Origin: Syngnathus acus
Lineage: Eukaryota > Chordata > Actinopteri > Syngnathiformes > Syngnathidae
Assembly: GCF_901709675.1 (NCBI RefSeq)
Contig: NC_051088.1
Coordinates: 12,319,693 to 12,383,692, forward strand
Reading direction: 5' to 3'
DNA length: 64,000 bases
Position 1 is the stretch's first letter; each line of letters opens with the position of its first letter. The notes under the pieces were generated by a model that was not told the DNA's origin, did not search any database, and saw nothing but the letters and a program-made list of their open reading frames with translations. Below, one piece after another: positions 1-12,851 of the stretch. The translations under genes were made by a program, and so were the position numbers.

Positions 1-736
1 CATCCAGACGCCATCGTACATTATGCCGAGCCTTGCCAGCTCTGGATTTGCATATGGAAATGACGCAAGTATTTGAATTAAATTCACGCTTTACCATTGT
101 TGTGTTTTTTTTTTACGCATTGGCGCATCGCTGGAATGGTTAATTTCCCCTTGCCCACACTAACACTGAATCAATGCTTCAATTTTTTTTTACTAAGTAC
201 TAAGAAAATGGTTGTCAGCAGCAATTGGCCCCTGTTTTGATTTCCTGTCACCGTGGGAGCGCCTACGCGGTTGTCATGACGGTTGATGACAAAAAAGCAG
301 TGACAATATCATTTGATGAAACACTACTCATGCCAGTTTGTCTGTATTCCTATTTTCTTTTGGCTTTTCAGACATGGCGGCTGACTAAAATTTAATCCTG
401 TTATTGGCCCCATTCTGTTCTTAAGAGAGCTCATCGAGCAGGATGTACTCAGGGATTGCCTGTGCGTCTCTTGTCAAGTCTGCAAGAGGGATTTAAACAG
501 AATGCAAACAGAAATAGCTGTTGTATGTGTGAGAGATAAATGGAAAACATGTCAGCCTACACTGAGGACGTTTTACCTAAACTTTGCTGCTGCGGCACAG
601 AACCATCTGTAGGGAAAGTTATATTCGGCTGAGATCCATGTTCTATATCAGGCCAAAACATTTACGAAACTTAATTCTTAATTCTTTCCTGCCTTGTTTT
701 TACAAATCCCAATAAAGTTAGGATTTATTTATAGAT

Positions 737-838
737 ACTTTCTTTTGGTAAGACAGAGGTAAGTTTGTTTACCTGCTTCTCATGTGGAAGTGGCCGAAAC
801 ATGTAAACAAACTCACATCTGTCTTACTAAAAGAAAGT
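737..838. repeat. imperfect hairpin, possible miniature inverted-repeat element
   Basis: Two arms of about 36 bp (737-772 and 803-838) are near reverse complements, with a 30-base loop. The arm begins ACTTTCTTTTGGTAAGACAG and the opposite arm ends in its near complement. No clear target duplication flanks it. It could be a small MITE or an isolated hairpin. Confidence 0.55.
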
Positions 839-1599
839 AAAGTGAAGATAGTATAAACATTCACCAAAGAAGTTAGGATTCATTTACAACGTAAATAAAA
901 CTTAAATAAAAAATACAACCAGTTGCACGTTCTTTTCAACCTCAAGTCAAGAGGCCAAAAACAAATATGGAATGCTGGGGAACTTCTGTCCCTCAAGCAG
1001 CACTGCATTGAAAAAGAATGGAATCACTCCCGTCCCCTATACATCTTTCCCATAACCGTCACGTCGCCTTTACTTAGTGGCTTTTACCTAGTCGCCCAGC
1101 TTTTCACTAGAGAAGGTTTGAAAGCTGTGGAGGACCATCATCTCCCCCGTCACATGAGTATTTGTGGCGTCTAAATCGAGCGGTGTTTCGGAGGCTGACT
1201 CGCTCCTCCTGCAGGCTGTGTGGGAGTCTGGAAGCCGATCAGTCGGCCTGAAGCTTGCGGGTGGACGGGCTGCCACCTCCAGCTACCTGGACGCTGGAAT
1301 GAGATTACCATGCACATGGAAACGAGTCCATTAGTCACACTCGCAACATTTGACAAAAGCAGGGGGAATTACTATATTCGTATCTCGATTTCTGACCTAC
1401 AAAGTTCGATTTTTTTTAGGAGGTGCGGAATTTTTGTTCCCTCTTATTGCACATGCTGTTTAATTCTTGTAGACTTTCTACTTTATGTATATGTACTGAT
1501 AAGGAGCTCTGCAAACATTCATGTGATTTTGCATGATTAATGTCTATAATAACACGCAATCAAATTTAATGTGTCTAAGCCTGTGATTACAAGTGAGCT

Positions 1600-1830
1600 G
1601 TACGTAGATGGTTGGCTTGAAGGCTGCTAAATTAGCATCATTAATATTGCTTTAAAACGTCTGCTGGCAGGTTAACGATAATTAAACATCTGCATTCGCT
1701 CCTCCTCCGCCATTCCTCATCTTCAGCTCAACTTGTCGTTAGCCCGCCTCAGACAATTACCGCGCTGAAGATCAGAGGCTGTTTAATATTTCATCTCAAA
1801 ATCTATTAGACATAAGGAATGCGCTGCTGT
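1600..1830. promoter_or_regulatory. candidate conserved non-coding block
   Basis: A non-repetitive block contains several homeodomain-type TAAT/ATTA cores (near 1637-1645 and 1680) inside otherwise featureless AT-rich DNA. It has no coding potential. The call is inferred from composition and the absence of repeat structure; no alignment was possible. Confidence 0.2.
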
Positions 1831-3428
1831 TTTGTTAACCACTTGCTGCTATGAACGTTAACAACCATAACAAATTAGTGGTAGTAGTACAAGTATCTGG
1901 AAATGTTTGTTTTAAAGCGTGTCACTTAACCTGGTGTCAATTTTCTGAGGAAATATTTCATTGTAAATGTACAAATTTGAACCTAAGTGTGGTGTATGGG
2001 AGTGTTAAATAGAAAAATAATAAATAAATAAATAAACTTCCACCCATTATCTGCTGGGTCAACCTTTTTACTTTTATTCATTACACTTAACGACAGTATC
2101 TGTATTTTTAATTGGTACTCTTTCAAAACGGGTTGTTAAATTAATTGCTAATGTATGACGATTAACATAATAGATTTGACCTGAAAAGAAAAAGCTCCCG
2201 TAGCTGGTTCCAGGCTTAGCCAATCATATGCAGCATTACTTCTGGTCCTTACATTCCAGCTTATGATTGGCTCTAATAATTATGATAAGCCATTTAATCT
2301 AAAAAGTCTTTTTAAACAACGTGTACTGACTATGAAGAATCAGAATGGCTATAATAAAAGCATTATAATGGGGCCTTGAAAAGAGACAGAACAGGTAGTA
2401 TTTCTCAATATTCTCACCCACTGTATTTGAACAGAAAATACGCAACTCCATTTTTTACAATGAGATCACAGACATTATTGGATTCCAAAAGAAAAATCAA
2501 ATATAAAGTACAGACCAGGGAAGTAAAATGGAAATGCTGCTCTTGCTCCCCTGACTGCAGGTCCTTGCAGCCTGGTTATGTGAAACATTGAGGAAGACGA
2601 GGAGTGCCAAATCTCTCTTTTTCCTCTAAAATCACGCTCTTTGCAGCTTGACCTGAGGATATGTCGAAGCCACTTCAGCCCAACGAGCAGCTTGGGATTC
2701 AGAAGAGAGCTTCCCACTCTCTCCAAAATGGAACCTCAGAAGAGGCTTATTTCTTGTCTTTTTAGTCCTGACTGAAAGAGACGGGTGAGATGAAGACAAA
2801 CAGAAACAGCAGCACTTCAAATTGACCAGACAGCAAGAAGATAAACACCGCGATTGCCAAAATCAATTAGTGGAAACAAACCAAGAGAACTTTCCCAGAA
2901 CACCATAGCTCTATTCATTTTTATCCAGCCAACATGAATTTTTACGTCAAGAATTTTATTCCATCAACACATTACATATTAAATAAATATTCACTATTTA
3001 AAGCAAACTGAAATGTGAAGTGTATTCGTAATGAAAAAAAATGAATATAGTAAAGAAATACGCTGATACCAAAACACGTATGTGTATAAACATTGCAAAA
3101 GTCAATTTTATATTGTGCATTGGTTTCATATCGATGAATGCTTTTATGACTCATCACAGTAAAAATCATGTCATCAATCTTTCAATTAACCAATTAAAAA
3201 TGAAGACAAATAAAAGAAAGCTCTCGACTGAACTTTTTCTGCAATTTGATTTCAATCTTGTTTTCCTCTTCTGCTCCTTCATTTGTTTAGCACACGCACT
3301 TGCACGTCCTCTATCTGCATGTGTCATCTTCACAGCCAGGGCCAATCCCGCAGGAGTGCTTTTTCATCAAGTCTTCTTGCTAGTGGGTAGCTGTCAGGGT
3401 TTTCCAGATTATCTTGATCGTATGATTA

Positions 3429-3776
3429 TGTTGGAATGTAACCTGTAATAAATAACCTAGCTAGATTAGTTTTATGCTTATGTTGGAATGTAACCTGTAA
3501 TAAATAACCTAGCTTGTCCCATCCTACACAACGTCGTAAAACACCCCCTGCTATGCTTTGACTAGAGGTCAAAGACTTTCTCTCCATCCAGTACACTCTC
3601 ACCCCCACCCTGTTTCTCTTAATAAAAATGCTCTTGCAAGAGGCCAGAGTCAGACCTCATTCGATCATCGCTGTATGCACAGCGACGAATGACTCTCCAC
3701 CTGCAGGTGTTTAAAAGGGCATACTGTCTCCCGTGTGGTTCTTGCAAAATAAGTTAGAGTGAGCACCACTCTAACA
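3429..3776 (+). mobile_element. possible solo LTR with a 52-bp internal duplication
   Basis: The segment opens with TGTTGGA and closes with TCTAACA, a near-perfect short terminal inverted repeat of the TG...CA type. An AATAAA signal lies near 3620, followed by a short inverted repeat (CTCTTGCAAGAG). About 40 bases starting at 3426 recur at 3478, so the first edge is duplicated with a 52-bp period. I could not find a target duplication or any gag/pol sequence nearby. It could instead be an unrelated repeat. Confidence 0.35.
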
Positions 3777-4434
3777 GTAGCAAAGGGCATCATCATCAGA
3801 TTAGCTTCTGATCACTCTTCCTAAGTAATTATCCCTGCACAGCCTTCTGCAGCTCGCAGACATAATTGATTTAATGGAGTGTGTGTACTCACTCACTCAG
3901 TGTCTCCATCTTTGTCTCTCTTCACTTCAAGTTCGCTCCAGAGAGTGGTGATGTCGGAATGCGTAACTTTAATGATGAAAGTGGCTACAGTTTTGTCAAC
4001 AGCGCTCGAGGATGCAGGTAGTAGGACTTTACGCTTTCTAACCAGATGTGTAACAAAAAGGCAAAATATGTTTCATAATACATTTCTCAAAGCATGTAAC
4101 CAAGTTAAAAATAATTACGATATTTTCAAGTGAATATAAATTATAAAAAAATAGTTAAAAGTGTTGAAAAATAAAATATACATAAAAATGGCTGTAGGTA
4201 ACTGATTGGGCCCCGAGATTACATTATTATTATTATTATTATATTATTATTGTGTGCATATGTGGACAATTTGTGTTTACTTTGTTATCATTTAATAGTG
4301 TGAAACCAAAATAATTTACTTTCTACATTTTCCCCATTTTTATAATGTAATGTTCTATTTATCTGTCGAGGTGTATTGTATTCTAATTTTGATCATTTTA
4401 AAGTCCTGTTGCTACATAAGGTAGCAAGCAAGGA
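3777..4434. other. intergenic sequence, no gene recognised
   Basis: AT-rich DNA with a short (ATT)n run at about 4223-4250. No exon or RNA gene was seen. Confidence 0.6.
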
Positions 4435-4722
4435 ACAGGGGGTCCTCGGTTTACGACGTCCTCGAGTTATATTAGTATATTCTTTTTTGAATTATTTCTA
4501 TTATTTTTTCATATTTCATCCATTTTGGACTGTTGCGTCATCTCTCTCTTGCAACGCCCCTTTCAGTGTGCAAGCCAACCACAGGAATAAAGGTAAGGAA
4601 TTGTTTTCTCTTTTTTTTTATGACTGTACTGTTTCATTTGATTACTGTTCCGACTTACACCGAAATTCGGTTTACATCGCCGCGTAGGAACGGATTGACG
4701 TCGTAAACCGAGGACCCGCTGT
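4435..4722. mobile_element. 288-bp MITE with 26-bp terminal inverted repeats
   Basis: The left end (4435-4460) and the right end (4697-4722) are reverse complements over 26 bases with one or two mismatches. Both carry the core GTCCTCGGTTTACGACGTC. The interior is AT-rich and has no transposase frame, so the element is non-autonomous. The family cannot be named from the sequence. Confidence 0.75.
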
Positions 4723-7700
4723 ATAGTATTACCAGTGGGCTAGTTTGATGAAACATTGAGTAGATGCTTTAACAATAAATAGAGGGACTCAACCTTAACC
4801 CTAAGCCTATTATACTGTCAACAAGATTGATGGAAAATGACTTTTTTCAACTGTAACCTGCAAGCCAAATGATTCTCTGTCAAGACTTAAAAATGAAAGC
4901 TTGTCATCACAGCGTGTTACTCGAGTTGTTGAACATGTTTCTTTTATATGACGGCTGTAAATATACATTAAACACTGGTTCAGCAAACAACAAACGTCAT
5001 GCAATAAATTTATCTGGTGACCCATTTATTGAGTGCAGATGTCATGACAAGAATGATAAATCCAAGCCAATGAACATGTCGCCCCTCTCCTGACTGTTCC
5101 TCCTCCATCCAAACTATAAATGCATGTGGCAAAATTCAGACTTTGAGTACAAAATCCATATTAAGCCCCATTTTGGCTACATTTTCCCATAAGAAATGTT
5201 ACACTGGACAGAAATGTGCTGTGCTTCCTGCTTGGGGGGAAACTGTGGCTTTGTGTAATCATATAGTATTTAAGTATGACACAACAGAATCATTGACATT
5301 GACATGATTTGGACTTTTAGAGATTGTCTCTGCTCATCATCAGACCCAGATGTCAAGAACATACACAGCTCAAGTAACATTTGACCTTGTTGCTGCTCAG
5401 TGAGAGACAGATTAGGCCATTTGCAAACTTCACAGCGGAAAAAGATCCAATTCAGCGGACGGGAGATCTCGGTTACACCACGTGCAGCGCACAGCAGTGA
5501 CTTTACCTGTAATTAAATGTATAACACGAGCACAAACAAGCCTGGAAATTGGCATGCTCGCGCACATGAATCCTCATGGCCTTTTGCTCAGCAAGATCAG
5601 ATAATGAGGCCACAGTGCAATTACTAAAATCAGGTAGGCAGGTTTGGGCAAATTAGGCCCAGCATGGCGTCTGCTTGCTAACGTGACATGATAATTGCTT
5701 GCTGCACCAAGATACACAGAGACAAGGACACCCTGAGGGGATGGACGGAGATAACCCCCGAGGGGATAGTCACATAAAGACCGGTGCGATAACCTCCACG
5801 TCAATATGTTTATGACTAAGGACGGAACGGCTGAGAGCAGGCAAGCACTTCATTTGAAAATTAATAGACTGTGGGATTTCTTTACCACTCAAGACACTTA
5901 AGCCCCCGATGTAGTTACCTCTGCCTTGCCCCCTCCCCTACCTGCTGTGCTTGGCTAAGTGCATGGGCCATTTGATAATCTACTGGCCCGTCCTTGGTCA
6001 AACATGGATGCGCTCAAAATCCAGACGTTTACGACTAGATGGCGGTACCACGTGTTTGCCTCCAATACAGTTAATTGAAGTGCAGTGTAGCCAATATTCA
6101 CTCGCCAAAATGCATACTCAGCAACATTGTGCACACATTATGACCGCCACAAATCTCAGGTGGTGACTTCAACCCTGACTAAAAATGTATTCTTAGCCTT
6201 CATCCTAACTGTACTTTTCTAAATACACGCGATGCATCGATTGGATCCAAAACCCCTAATCATTGAGTTAAATTCAATTTGAGAATGGTGGATAATAAGA
6301 TACCGCCGACTGCGATGAGGCACCCTGCCCTCTTTCAACGTATTACATCATTTTCAAATTGCAAGCATCTTTGGCCCAATTACACCTTTTTCCTCGTGCA
6401 GTAATTACAAATGCTCACTAGAGTCATCACGTTTTGCAGTAATGTGCACCAAGTAAATGCGTTGTGAAAGAGCTTTGTGTGCTTGGGCACCTTCACCCTT
6501 CTCCTCACTCCATAAGACCATGTGCTCGGGAAGAAGTCTTACAGCATTCATCTGGTGGTCACGTCAATTTGGTGAATTTGTCATCTATGTCCTCGGTATT
6601 GCACTACAGCTTGACATCACGTGACTCTTTCATCAAATAGTCAAGGCGAGGATGATAGCAAGAATATATATTTGTGCATGAAGCAACGTTATTTCTGATA
6701 ATATATGGTCTTATCCTAATTATGATTTTATCCAGTTGCAAATAATTGCACAGATGGTCACAAACCATTGGGAAAATGGCCAATTAGGCAAAAAGATGAC
6801 CCAGATTTAATAACAGCCATGCTTAATTAAATTGTGGAATAGCGACCACCCTCCTACAATGTAAGACTTTTTAAAAAAAAAAAAAAAAATCCTTGGCACA
6901 GCCCAGTTTTACCCACTGAAGAATGGTGCATAGAGATGCCAGGTGTGCAACGCACACAAAAAAAAAAAAAATGACATCAGTTCACTAAGCTCTTTCCATT
7001 GAAAAAGCCCTACCAGGAGGCAGCCCTATAAATAGCCGAGTTACTTGTCTCAAGCTAGAAACTTTTATTTGACACGAGCTAATTAAACACATTCATCTGG
7101 TTCATGGCGGCCACCTTTCTTCGCTGAGCTTCCATAACTCCATCTGGCATTATGGCAGCACACAGGAGTTTTGGCTCCTGTGTCAATCAATGACACCGCG
7201 CTGTGTTCACGTACTCCTTTTGTTGTACATTTATATTCAGTGGCCTCCGTGCTTGTAAAGAAGCACAGAAAGGTTCCCCAAATTAATTGGATCAACGATT
7301 AAGTGACAGTCGTGCTGCCCTACTGAGCAGAGACAATAGCGGAAGAAAGGGTCAACGCAGGCGTTGCCTTAAAATTGACACTTGAATTAGATAATGAAGA
7401 ATAGAAGGCAGGAGGGGAGTCCGATCGGTGTGAGGTCTTCACTGAAGAACTTAGCCTGTGTGGTCAGAGACAGACTCTTGGTTAACTGCAGTTGCTTGGC
7501 AACATAAATTTACCAAGCAAATATGAATTGAAACATTTTCAGATCACTCATTAAATCCTCACATAAGTGACAAAAAAGGTTCATGTAGCGAAACATTTCA
7601 TGGCATATGCTAATTAGTCCATGATATTTGAATTTGGGACGTGACTAAAGTGGTGGGTAAGAAATATTGATGTTTTTTTGTTTTGTTTTTATCCACCCAA

Positions 7701-8967
7701 TGAGAAATTCTACTTTTGGCCTAGCAACCAGAACTACAAATACGAAGCAATTGTTTTCTTTGAAATTATATAATTGGTTGGGGGGGACTACAAGTGTAGG
7801 TAGTTGCCGTTTAGAATCGAAGTTGCCCACAATTATAATCCATTAGCACACAGCTGCAAGTCAATGTATTTTGTTGTACAATTATTTTCATCACCGAGTC
7901 CAAATCTCTCTGAAAGGATTGTGAAGTCAATTATGTGACCTTTTCTCATCAAATTTTGACTTTGTCCTACAATGCCTTCCTACCTGTGGCAAAACAAAAC
8001 AACAACAACACTCAAGCCACTACAACTGATGACTCACAGAATCAAACCTCTTCATTTCATACCGACTTGTCAGAGTTGTCATTGGTAAAATGTGTGTCGG
8101 ATTAGAAGGGAGGGGCACGTAATCGAAGCCTAGGTAACATTAAAGCTTTGGCTGTGATATTGCTTGATGGCTTTTGGAGCCTCTGATCTGAGAAAAATCA
8201 ACCTCCTGCTGCTCCAGCTATTCACGTATTATGTGTGAGCTCTTCAAAGATATGAACCCCACTGCTGGAAGCAAATATTTATCCTGTGCTAGATGCTATC
8301 CGGGGAAACCTGAGGTATGTCTACAACTGCAGCTATTGCGCAAGTCCCTACGCAACACAAACACAACCATGCTTACTGAACACTCTTCCAGATCGCTGCA
8401 GTCGATGCAATTATTCAAAGAAAACCTCCGACCTAGCGCGAGCAAAGAGACTGAAAGGAACTCTACCAGGGAAAGGATTTTTTTATTTTTTATTATTCCA
8501 GTGCCACAACTCGTGCTCATACTGGGTTGCGACAAAGTTCTCTAAATTGGGAGAGAATAGTACCAGACGTCATCCATTGTGCTTTGACAGGGAATAGCGT
8601 ATGTGTGTATGGTTCAGTCAGTGGGTGCAAACACGTGGAAGGGATTGTCGAGATCTCTGAGGACACTTCAACCATTCGGGCAGAAAAAGAGCATGGTGGA
8701 GAGTGTGTGGAAGGGTCCTCCAGCAATGTGTGATCACGTCTGAGAACAAAGGTTGCGGCTTTTTCAATGACCTATAGCGCAGTCTAGAGTAGGAAACATT
8801 ATGTCCGGGCCTCAAGCAGGAGGGGAGCGGGTAGGGGTTATGAGTTTGTTTTGTTTTTTTAATGTCATAGCTGATGAGCAATAAATGAAAGATAAAATAA
8901 ATTCAAGTGTAATAGAAAATGCCTTGAGTCTGTCGGAAGGTCTGGCAATGCGCAGCGCCGTCTACCG
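4723..8967. other. intergenic sequence, no gene recognised
   Basis: Single-copy-looking DNA with poly(A) runs near 6871-6888 and 6958-6971. Open frames are short and overlapping. A cysteine-rich frame near 8286-8500 was considered and rejected. No RNA gene was recognised. Confidence 0.55.
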
Positions 8968-9205
8968 CAGGGCTGTCAAATTAATTTTTGTCGCGGGCCG
9001 CATCGTAGTCATAGTTTCCGTCAGAGGGCCATTATGACTGTCAACCCAAATAAATGCATGAACGTCTCATAATATATAAGGCTACACAACAAACTGATAA
9101 ATAACCAGTTTTGAAATCGGAGACTAGTATCAAAAATTGCAAGCAACATCTCTATATTGTAAAAGTAAAGACAATTTGCAATTCTAGTATTGATGCTTTC
9201 AAACA
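8968..9205 (+). mobile_element. truncated hAT-type miniature element (copy 1)
   Basis: The sequence begins CAGGGCTGTCAAA and continues with the same interior as the copies at 26216 and 28230, including the stretches GAGGGCCATTATGACTGTCA and AAAGACAATTTGCAATTCTAG. Similarity stops at about 9200 and the right inverted repeat is missing. It is an old truncated member of the family. Confidence 0.7.
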
Positions 9206-10524
9206 TCCCACAACTGGCTATATAAAATCTACATGATGAAATTGACTATAACAGGGATGATGTTTGCGTGATAGCTGAAGTGTTTCATTTGCCTTTTTGT
9301 CCTTAAACCACTCATATTATGCTGAAAATGCCCGAGACCGAGATGATGTCACAAAATACAGCTGAACAGTATTAAATGACTCCAACTTGTCTCTACATTC
9401 AAGAAACATCATGATCGTTCTCTCATCATTCAGATGTGTTTTTCCAGTTGCTCCCCCCTCACCTCCTCTCCCCCTTAAACCAGACCTCTGCATTTTCCAA
9501 GACAACCTACATAGACGACAGGTGCCGTCTTGGCCCTCCGGGGGTTGCTTGAGATGGAGAGGCCATCCCTGTCATTCTGTCTATTTGGGCAAAAGAGGAG
9601 GGCCAGCAGGGGATGGCTATATCTCCTGGGCCTCATCATGTAAGTGTATACAAAACAACATAGCGACCCCCTCAATCTACCATCCACCCTGTGTGGCTTT
9701 CATAATCTCCGGAATGTACTCAGTGAGTGGAGGAACTTCAGGTGACTGGCTTGGGGTGCACCAAATCCCTCCTCGGGTTCTTTTTTTCCCTGTCCTGTTT
9801 TGTTTTCCTTTATAGGGAGACTTTTCTTCACGAAGCAATCTGGGGCGCACAGTATAATTCATGCAAAGACCTTGCCCCTCTTGCATGTTTTGAAAGACGG
9901 CGCAGGTCGAAACCTTTTGTCTCCTCTCTACTTTGCATGGTTTTCCTGAAAAGACTCTCCAGCAGTGCCGTGGTGCTTTTTTGCAAAGATGGCGGGAGGG
10001 ACAGAGAGAAATGTGACACATTGAAAAGCGCAGAGTTTTATGTATAGGACGTCGCCCTGGAGAACATTGGGGGAGAGTCAAATTAATGGCATCAGACAGC
10101 CTGGTGACAGGAGAGGCCATTATGTGACAGTAGCACAAAACCTTAAAGACTGGACTCCAACAGTGAAATAAATACAATAAAATGACACATAAAAAAAAAA
10201 AAAAAAACACCCCCACTCTTACCAATCCTGTATAACGCTTCTCACAAAAGAAGGTCTCTCTGAAATACTTTGAGTAACCCACGTAATCCATGATTTTTAA
10301 ACCAGGGCTTAATATTTTCTGTTTATCTTTGGCTTTCATAGGAGCTTGGCTAATACAAATGGTAACAAAGCATGCATTAATAGAGATAAGTGTGCCGGAA
10401 GGCAATATAGCACGCTACACCTACACCATCATCAACGGCACATGCAATGGAGCTAAAGCATGTCTCCCAGCAAATCAAATCAAATCAATGAAGCGGGAAT
10501 GATTTCTGCCCCACATTTGTAAAG
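9206..10524. other. intergenic sequence, no gene recognised
   Basis: A 242-codon minus-strand frame here (9677-10405) includes a poly-Phe run from a poly(A) tract at 10190-10207 and resembles no protein I know. Opposing frames overlap it. I see no gene. Confidence 0.55.
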
Positions 10525-10642
10525 TCCAGGTTTCGATTCTGGCTCTAGCTTTTCAGGGTTTCATTTGCATGTTCTCATGTGCTTGATGTACGCCACCTCT
10601 CGCCCAAAGTCAGATAAATCATGCTCCAGCTCACCCATGACC
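10525..10642 (+). repeat. degenerate SINE-like teleost repeat, internally deleted
   Basis: The copy has a Pol III B-box-like start (GGTTTCGATTCTGG), then TTTGCATGTTCTC, then ACGCCACCTCTCGCCCAAAG and a CTCCAGC stretch. This order resembles a very common teleost interspersed repeat, with the middle missing. The assignment is from memory of the consensus, so it is tentative. Confidence 0.45.
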
Positions 10643-12720
10643 AAAACGAGCATAAGCTTTCACAAAAACATATCAAATCTCAGCTCTGTAAACAACTTTG
10701 AAAGTCAATCAAAGTGTGAGTAATTCAAGTTTGATTGAGTTGCATTATCACTTGATTGAAATGTAGTTGTTGATGCACCGCACAGGATTCGTTTCACTTT
10801 GCGCCAATAATTCCATCTTAATGAAAGGTGAAACTCTTACAGGATGCCTTTCACACTGTTTTTTTATGTTGTATGCGTCTGACAGCAAGAGAGGTGTTTC
10901 TTTTCACTTCAAATAGGATTAGGAGACATTAAGAGATGAAATTGCAATAGATATCACAGCTTCAATCCTGTCTGCTGGCAGACCTAAGATCTCTGATTCA
11001 TCTCTGAATGCATACTGATGAAAATGCATTTGTAATGCCCACAAAACTAGCTTTTCATGAACCCCATTTATTTGACAAAAAAAAACACACTTGTATTGAT
11101 TTGTGGCATGAAAGAAGAAAAATCATTATTTGTCATGTACACACATTTACACAAAATCTGACCTTTGAGCCATTACAGTCGTGGACACAGCAATCACACA
11201 CACTTGTGGGGTGTGTGTCACAACAGCCGGGTGTCTGGCTGATGTAGTATGGCCGTGGATGGTCACTTGCCGCGTGGTCGCAAACTCTGCCAAGATGGCA
11301 GGTGTCGTGGTTGGGGACTTGAACCGGGGGTCATTTTAGCCACTTGGCTGCCCGAGATGGGTGCAATTACAAACAGAAGAGTGGAAACGCTTCCTGACTG
11401 CAGCCGTTGAGTCAAGACTACACAAAGAGGGTCACGCAAAGTTCATTCATAGGTAATGGACCAAAGGTAAAAAACAGACGTTAACAAAACGCCTCCGGGA
11501 TCTCACAAGAAATACGTAAATACGATCACAGGATTGAGGCGAGGAACAAACGGTTGTACGCACAATCTGCAAGTCAAGGTTATTGGGTCAGAAGTTCTGC
11601 CAGGAAAGACAAAGAAAGAAGGCCGAGAGAGAAATGCAAGTGCAGACAAGAATGCCTCGCAGCATATGAACTGTGAAAAACACACGCGCACAACCGTCAA
11701 GAGTTGCAGACGGGAAGTTCCGATTCAGCTCCGAGCGAGACTTAACTGTAGAATGGATTCATTAACTAGTGTAACGACCCGGTTGGCCAACAAACATGGT
11801 CAGGACACGACGTGCCGCAGCATCCCGCCTGAAGAGCTGGTGATTAAGACATCAAGAGTCCTGCTCCTCCTTTTTTCTTCTTTACAGGCAACTCAAACTC
11901 TTCAGGAGGGTAAGAGCACAAGAGCAGTTACTGTTTCCTTCATAATAGTCATCCCACCACACACACAGAGCATTTCTCGTGCCACTTGGGAGTAAGGTAT
12001 CGCGTCCAACAAAAATTCTGAAAGTGTGTGCCAAGTTGAAAGCTGGACACCTCTCTCCAGCTGAACCTTTCAACAGAACTTGCAGGAATAACAGACTCAA
12101 CTGTCTAACAACAGTTCAACCTCAGCATCTCCTTCCTGTTCTCTTCAGAACATCTTCATTGCACATACTGTAATGTCCATATGAAGACTGACCATGAGGT
12201 CTAAGGAACCGCAGTGAGACGGATACCCGCCCACCCAAAGAAGTGTCCTGAATGTTGATATCGTGTGGAATTCCTTCCACACCGACATCTCGAGCTTTCT
12301 TGCTGAATATTTTCCCTCTCCCACAGCGCACAAAGACGGAGTATTTGGCAGCGAGTGTTTTCTCTGTAATCCAACAGGCTGCCTCGATGGAAGCGGAGAC
12401 AAACTATGGTGGGAAAGATAAAATTGACTTCCCTGCTTTCGGCCATGGAAACGTTCCAGTGGTTCCCAGCTGTTTTAATACCAAATGATCTAATACATTG
12501 GCAATCAAAACATTGTAAGAGTTTTTAAATGATTCCCATTTGCGTTTATTTTCTTTTGTCTTACAGCAAGTTGGGACAACTTGTGTGGGACTCTAACACA
12601 TCAACAGCTGTTGGCAGATGATTACTGCGCCATTATGAAGTCCAATATTAAATACACATAGAGCTCACTTTTTGTGGAAAAGTCCTATTGAAAGTTTGTC
12701 GGAAGAATATTTTGGGTTAA
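10643..12720. other. intergenic sequence, no gene recognised
   Basis: Mixed-composition DNA with short overlapping frames on both strands. No exon, RNA gene or clear transposon end was recognised. Confidence 0.55.
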
Positions 12721-12851
12721 ACCCCCACACACACCTTACCCAACCCCAATGGATTTTAATGGCCATCAATTATATATGAATTTTTGCTATTCACAGGCCG
12801 GCGCAGTACTTCTCCCCGGCGAGTAGTGGAGAGTAGGGGTCTGCTGTATAT
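12721..12851 (-). repeat. fragment of a DNA-transposon-like repeat
   Basis: Reverse-complemented, the right end reads TACAGCAGACCCCTACTCTC and then a GCGG-like motif. This resembles the terminus at about 16888 (CAGTAATCCCTTGCTACATT). The rest is degenerate and the family is not named. Confidence 0.35.

Larger units (their letters stand above)
1..3428. other. intergenic sequence, no gene recognised
   Basis: This is AT-rich single-copy-looking sequence. Its open frames are short, overlap on both strands and have no recognisable domain. It contains one imperfect hairpin (737-838) and a GC-richer block at about 1600-1830 listed separately. I see no exon with convincing splice signals, no RNA gene and no full transposon. 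Confidence 0.6.

Noticed and set aside
8231-8597. Cys-rich overlapping frames suggesting a small zinc-binding protein
   Set aside because: Two frames overlap on the same strand plus one opposite. Cysteine spacing fits no known finger, and no conserved signal surrounds it.
9677-10405. 242-codon minus-strand open frame
   Set aside because: It has a poly-Phe run from a poly(A) tract, no recognisable domain, opposing overlapping frames and no splice context. It is likely a chance frame.
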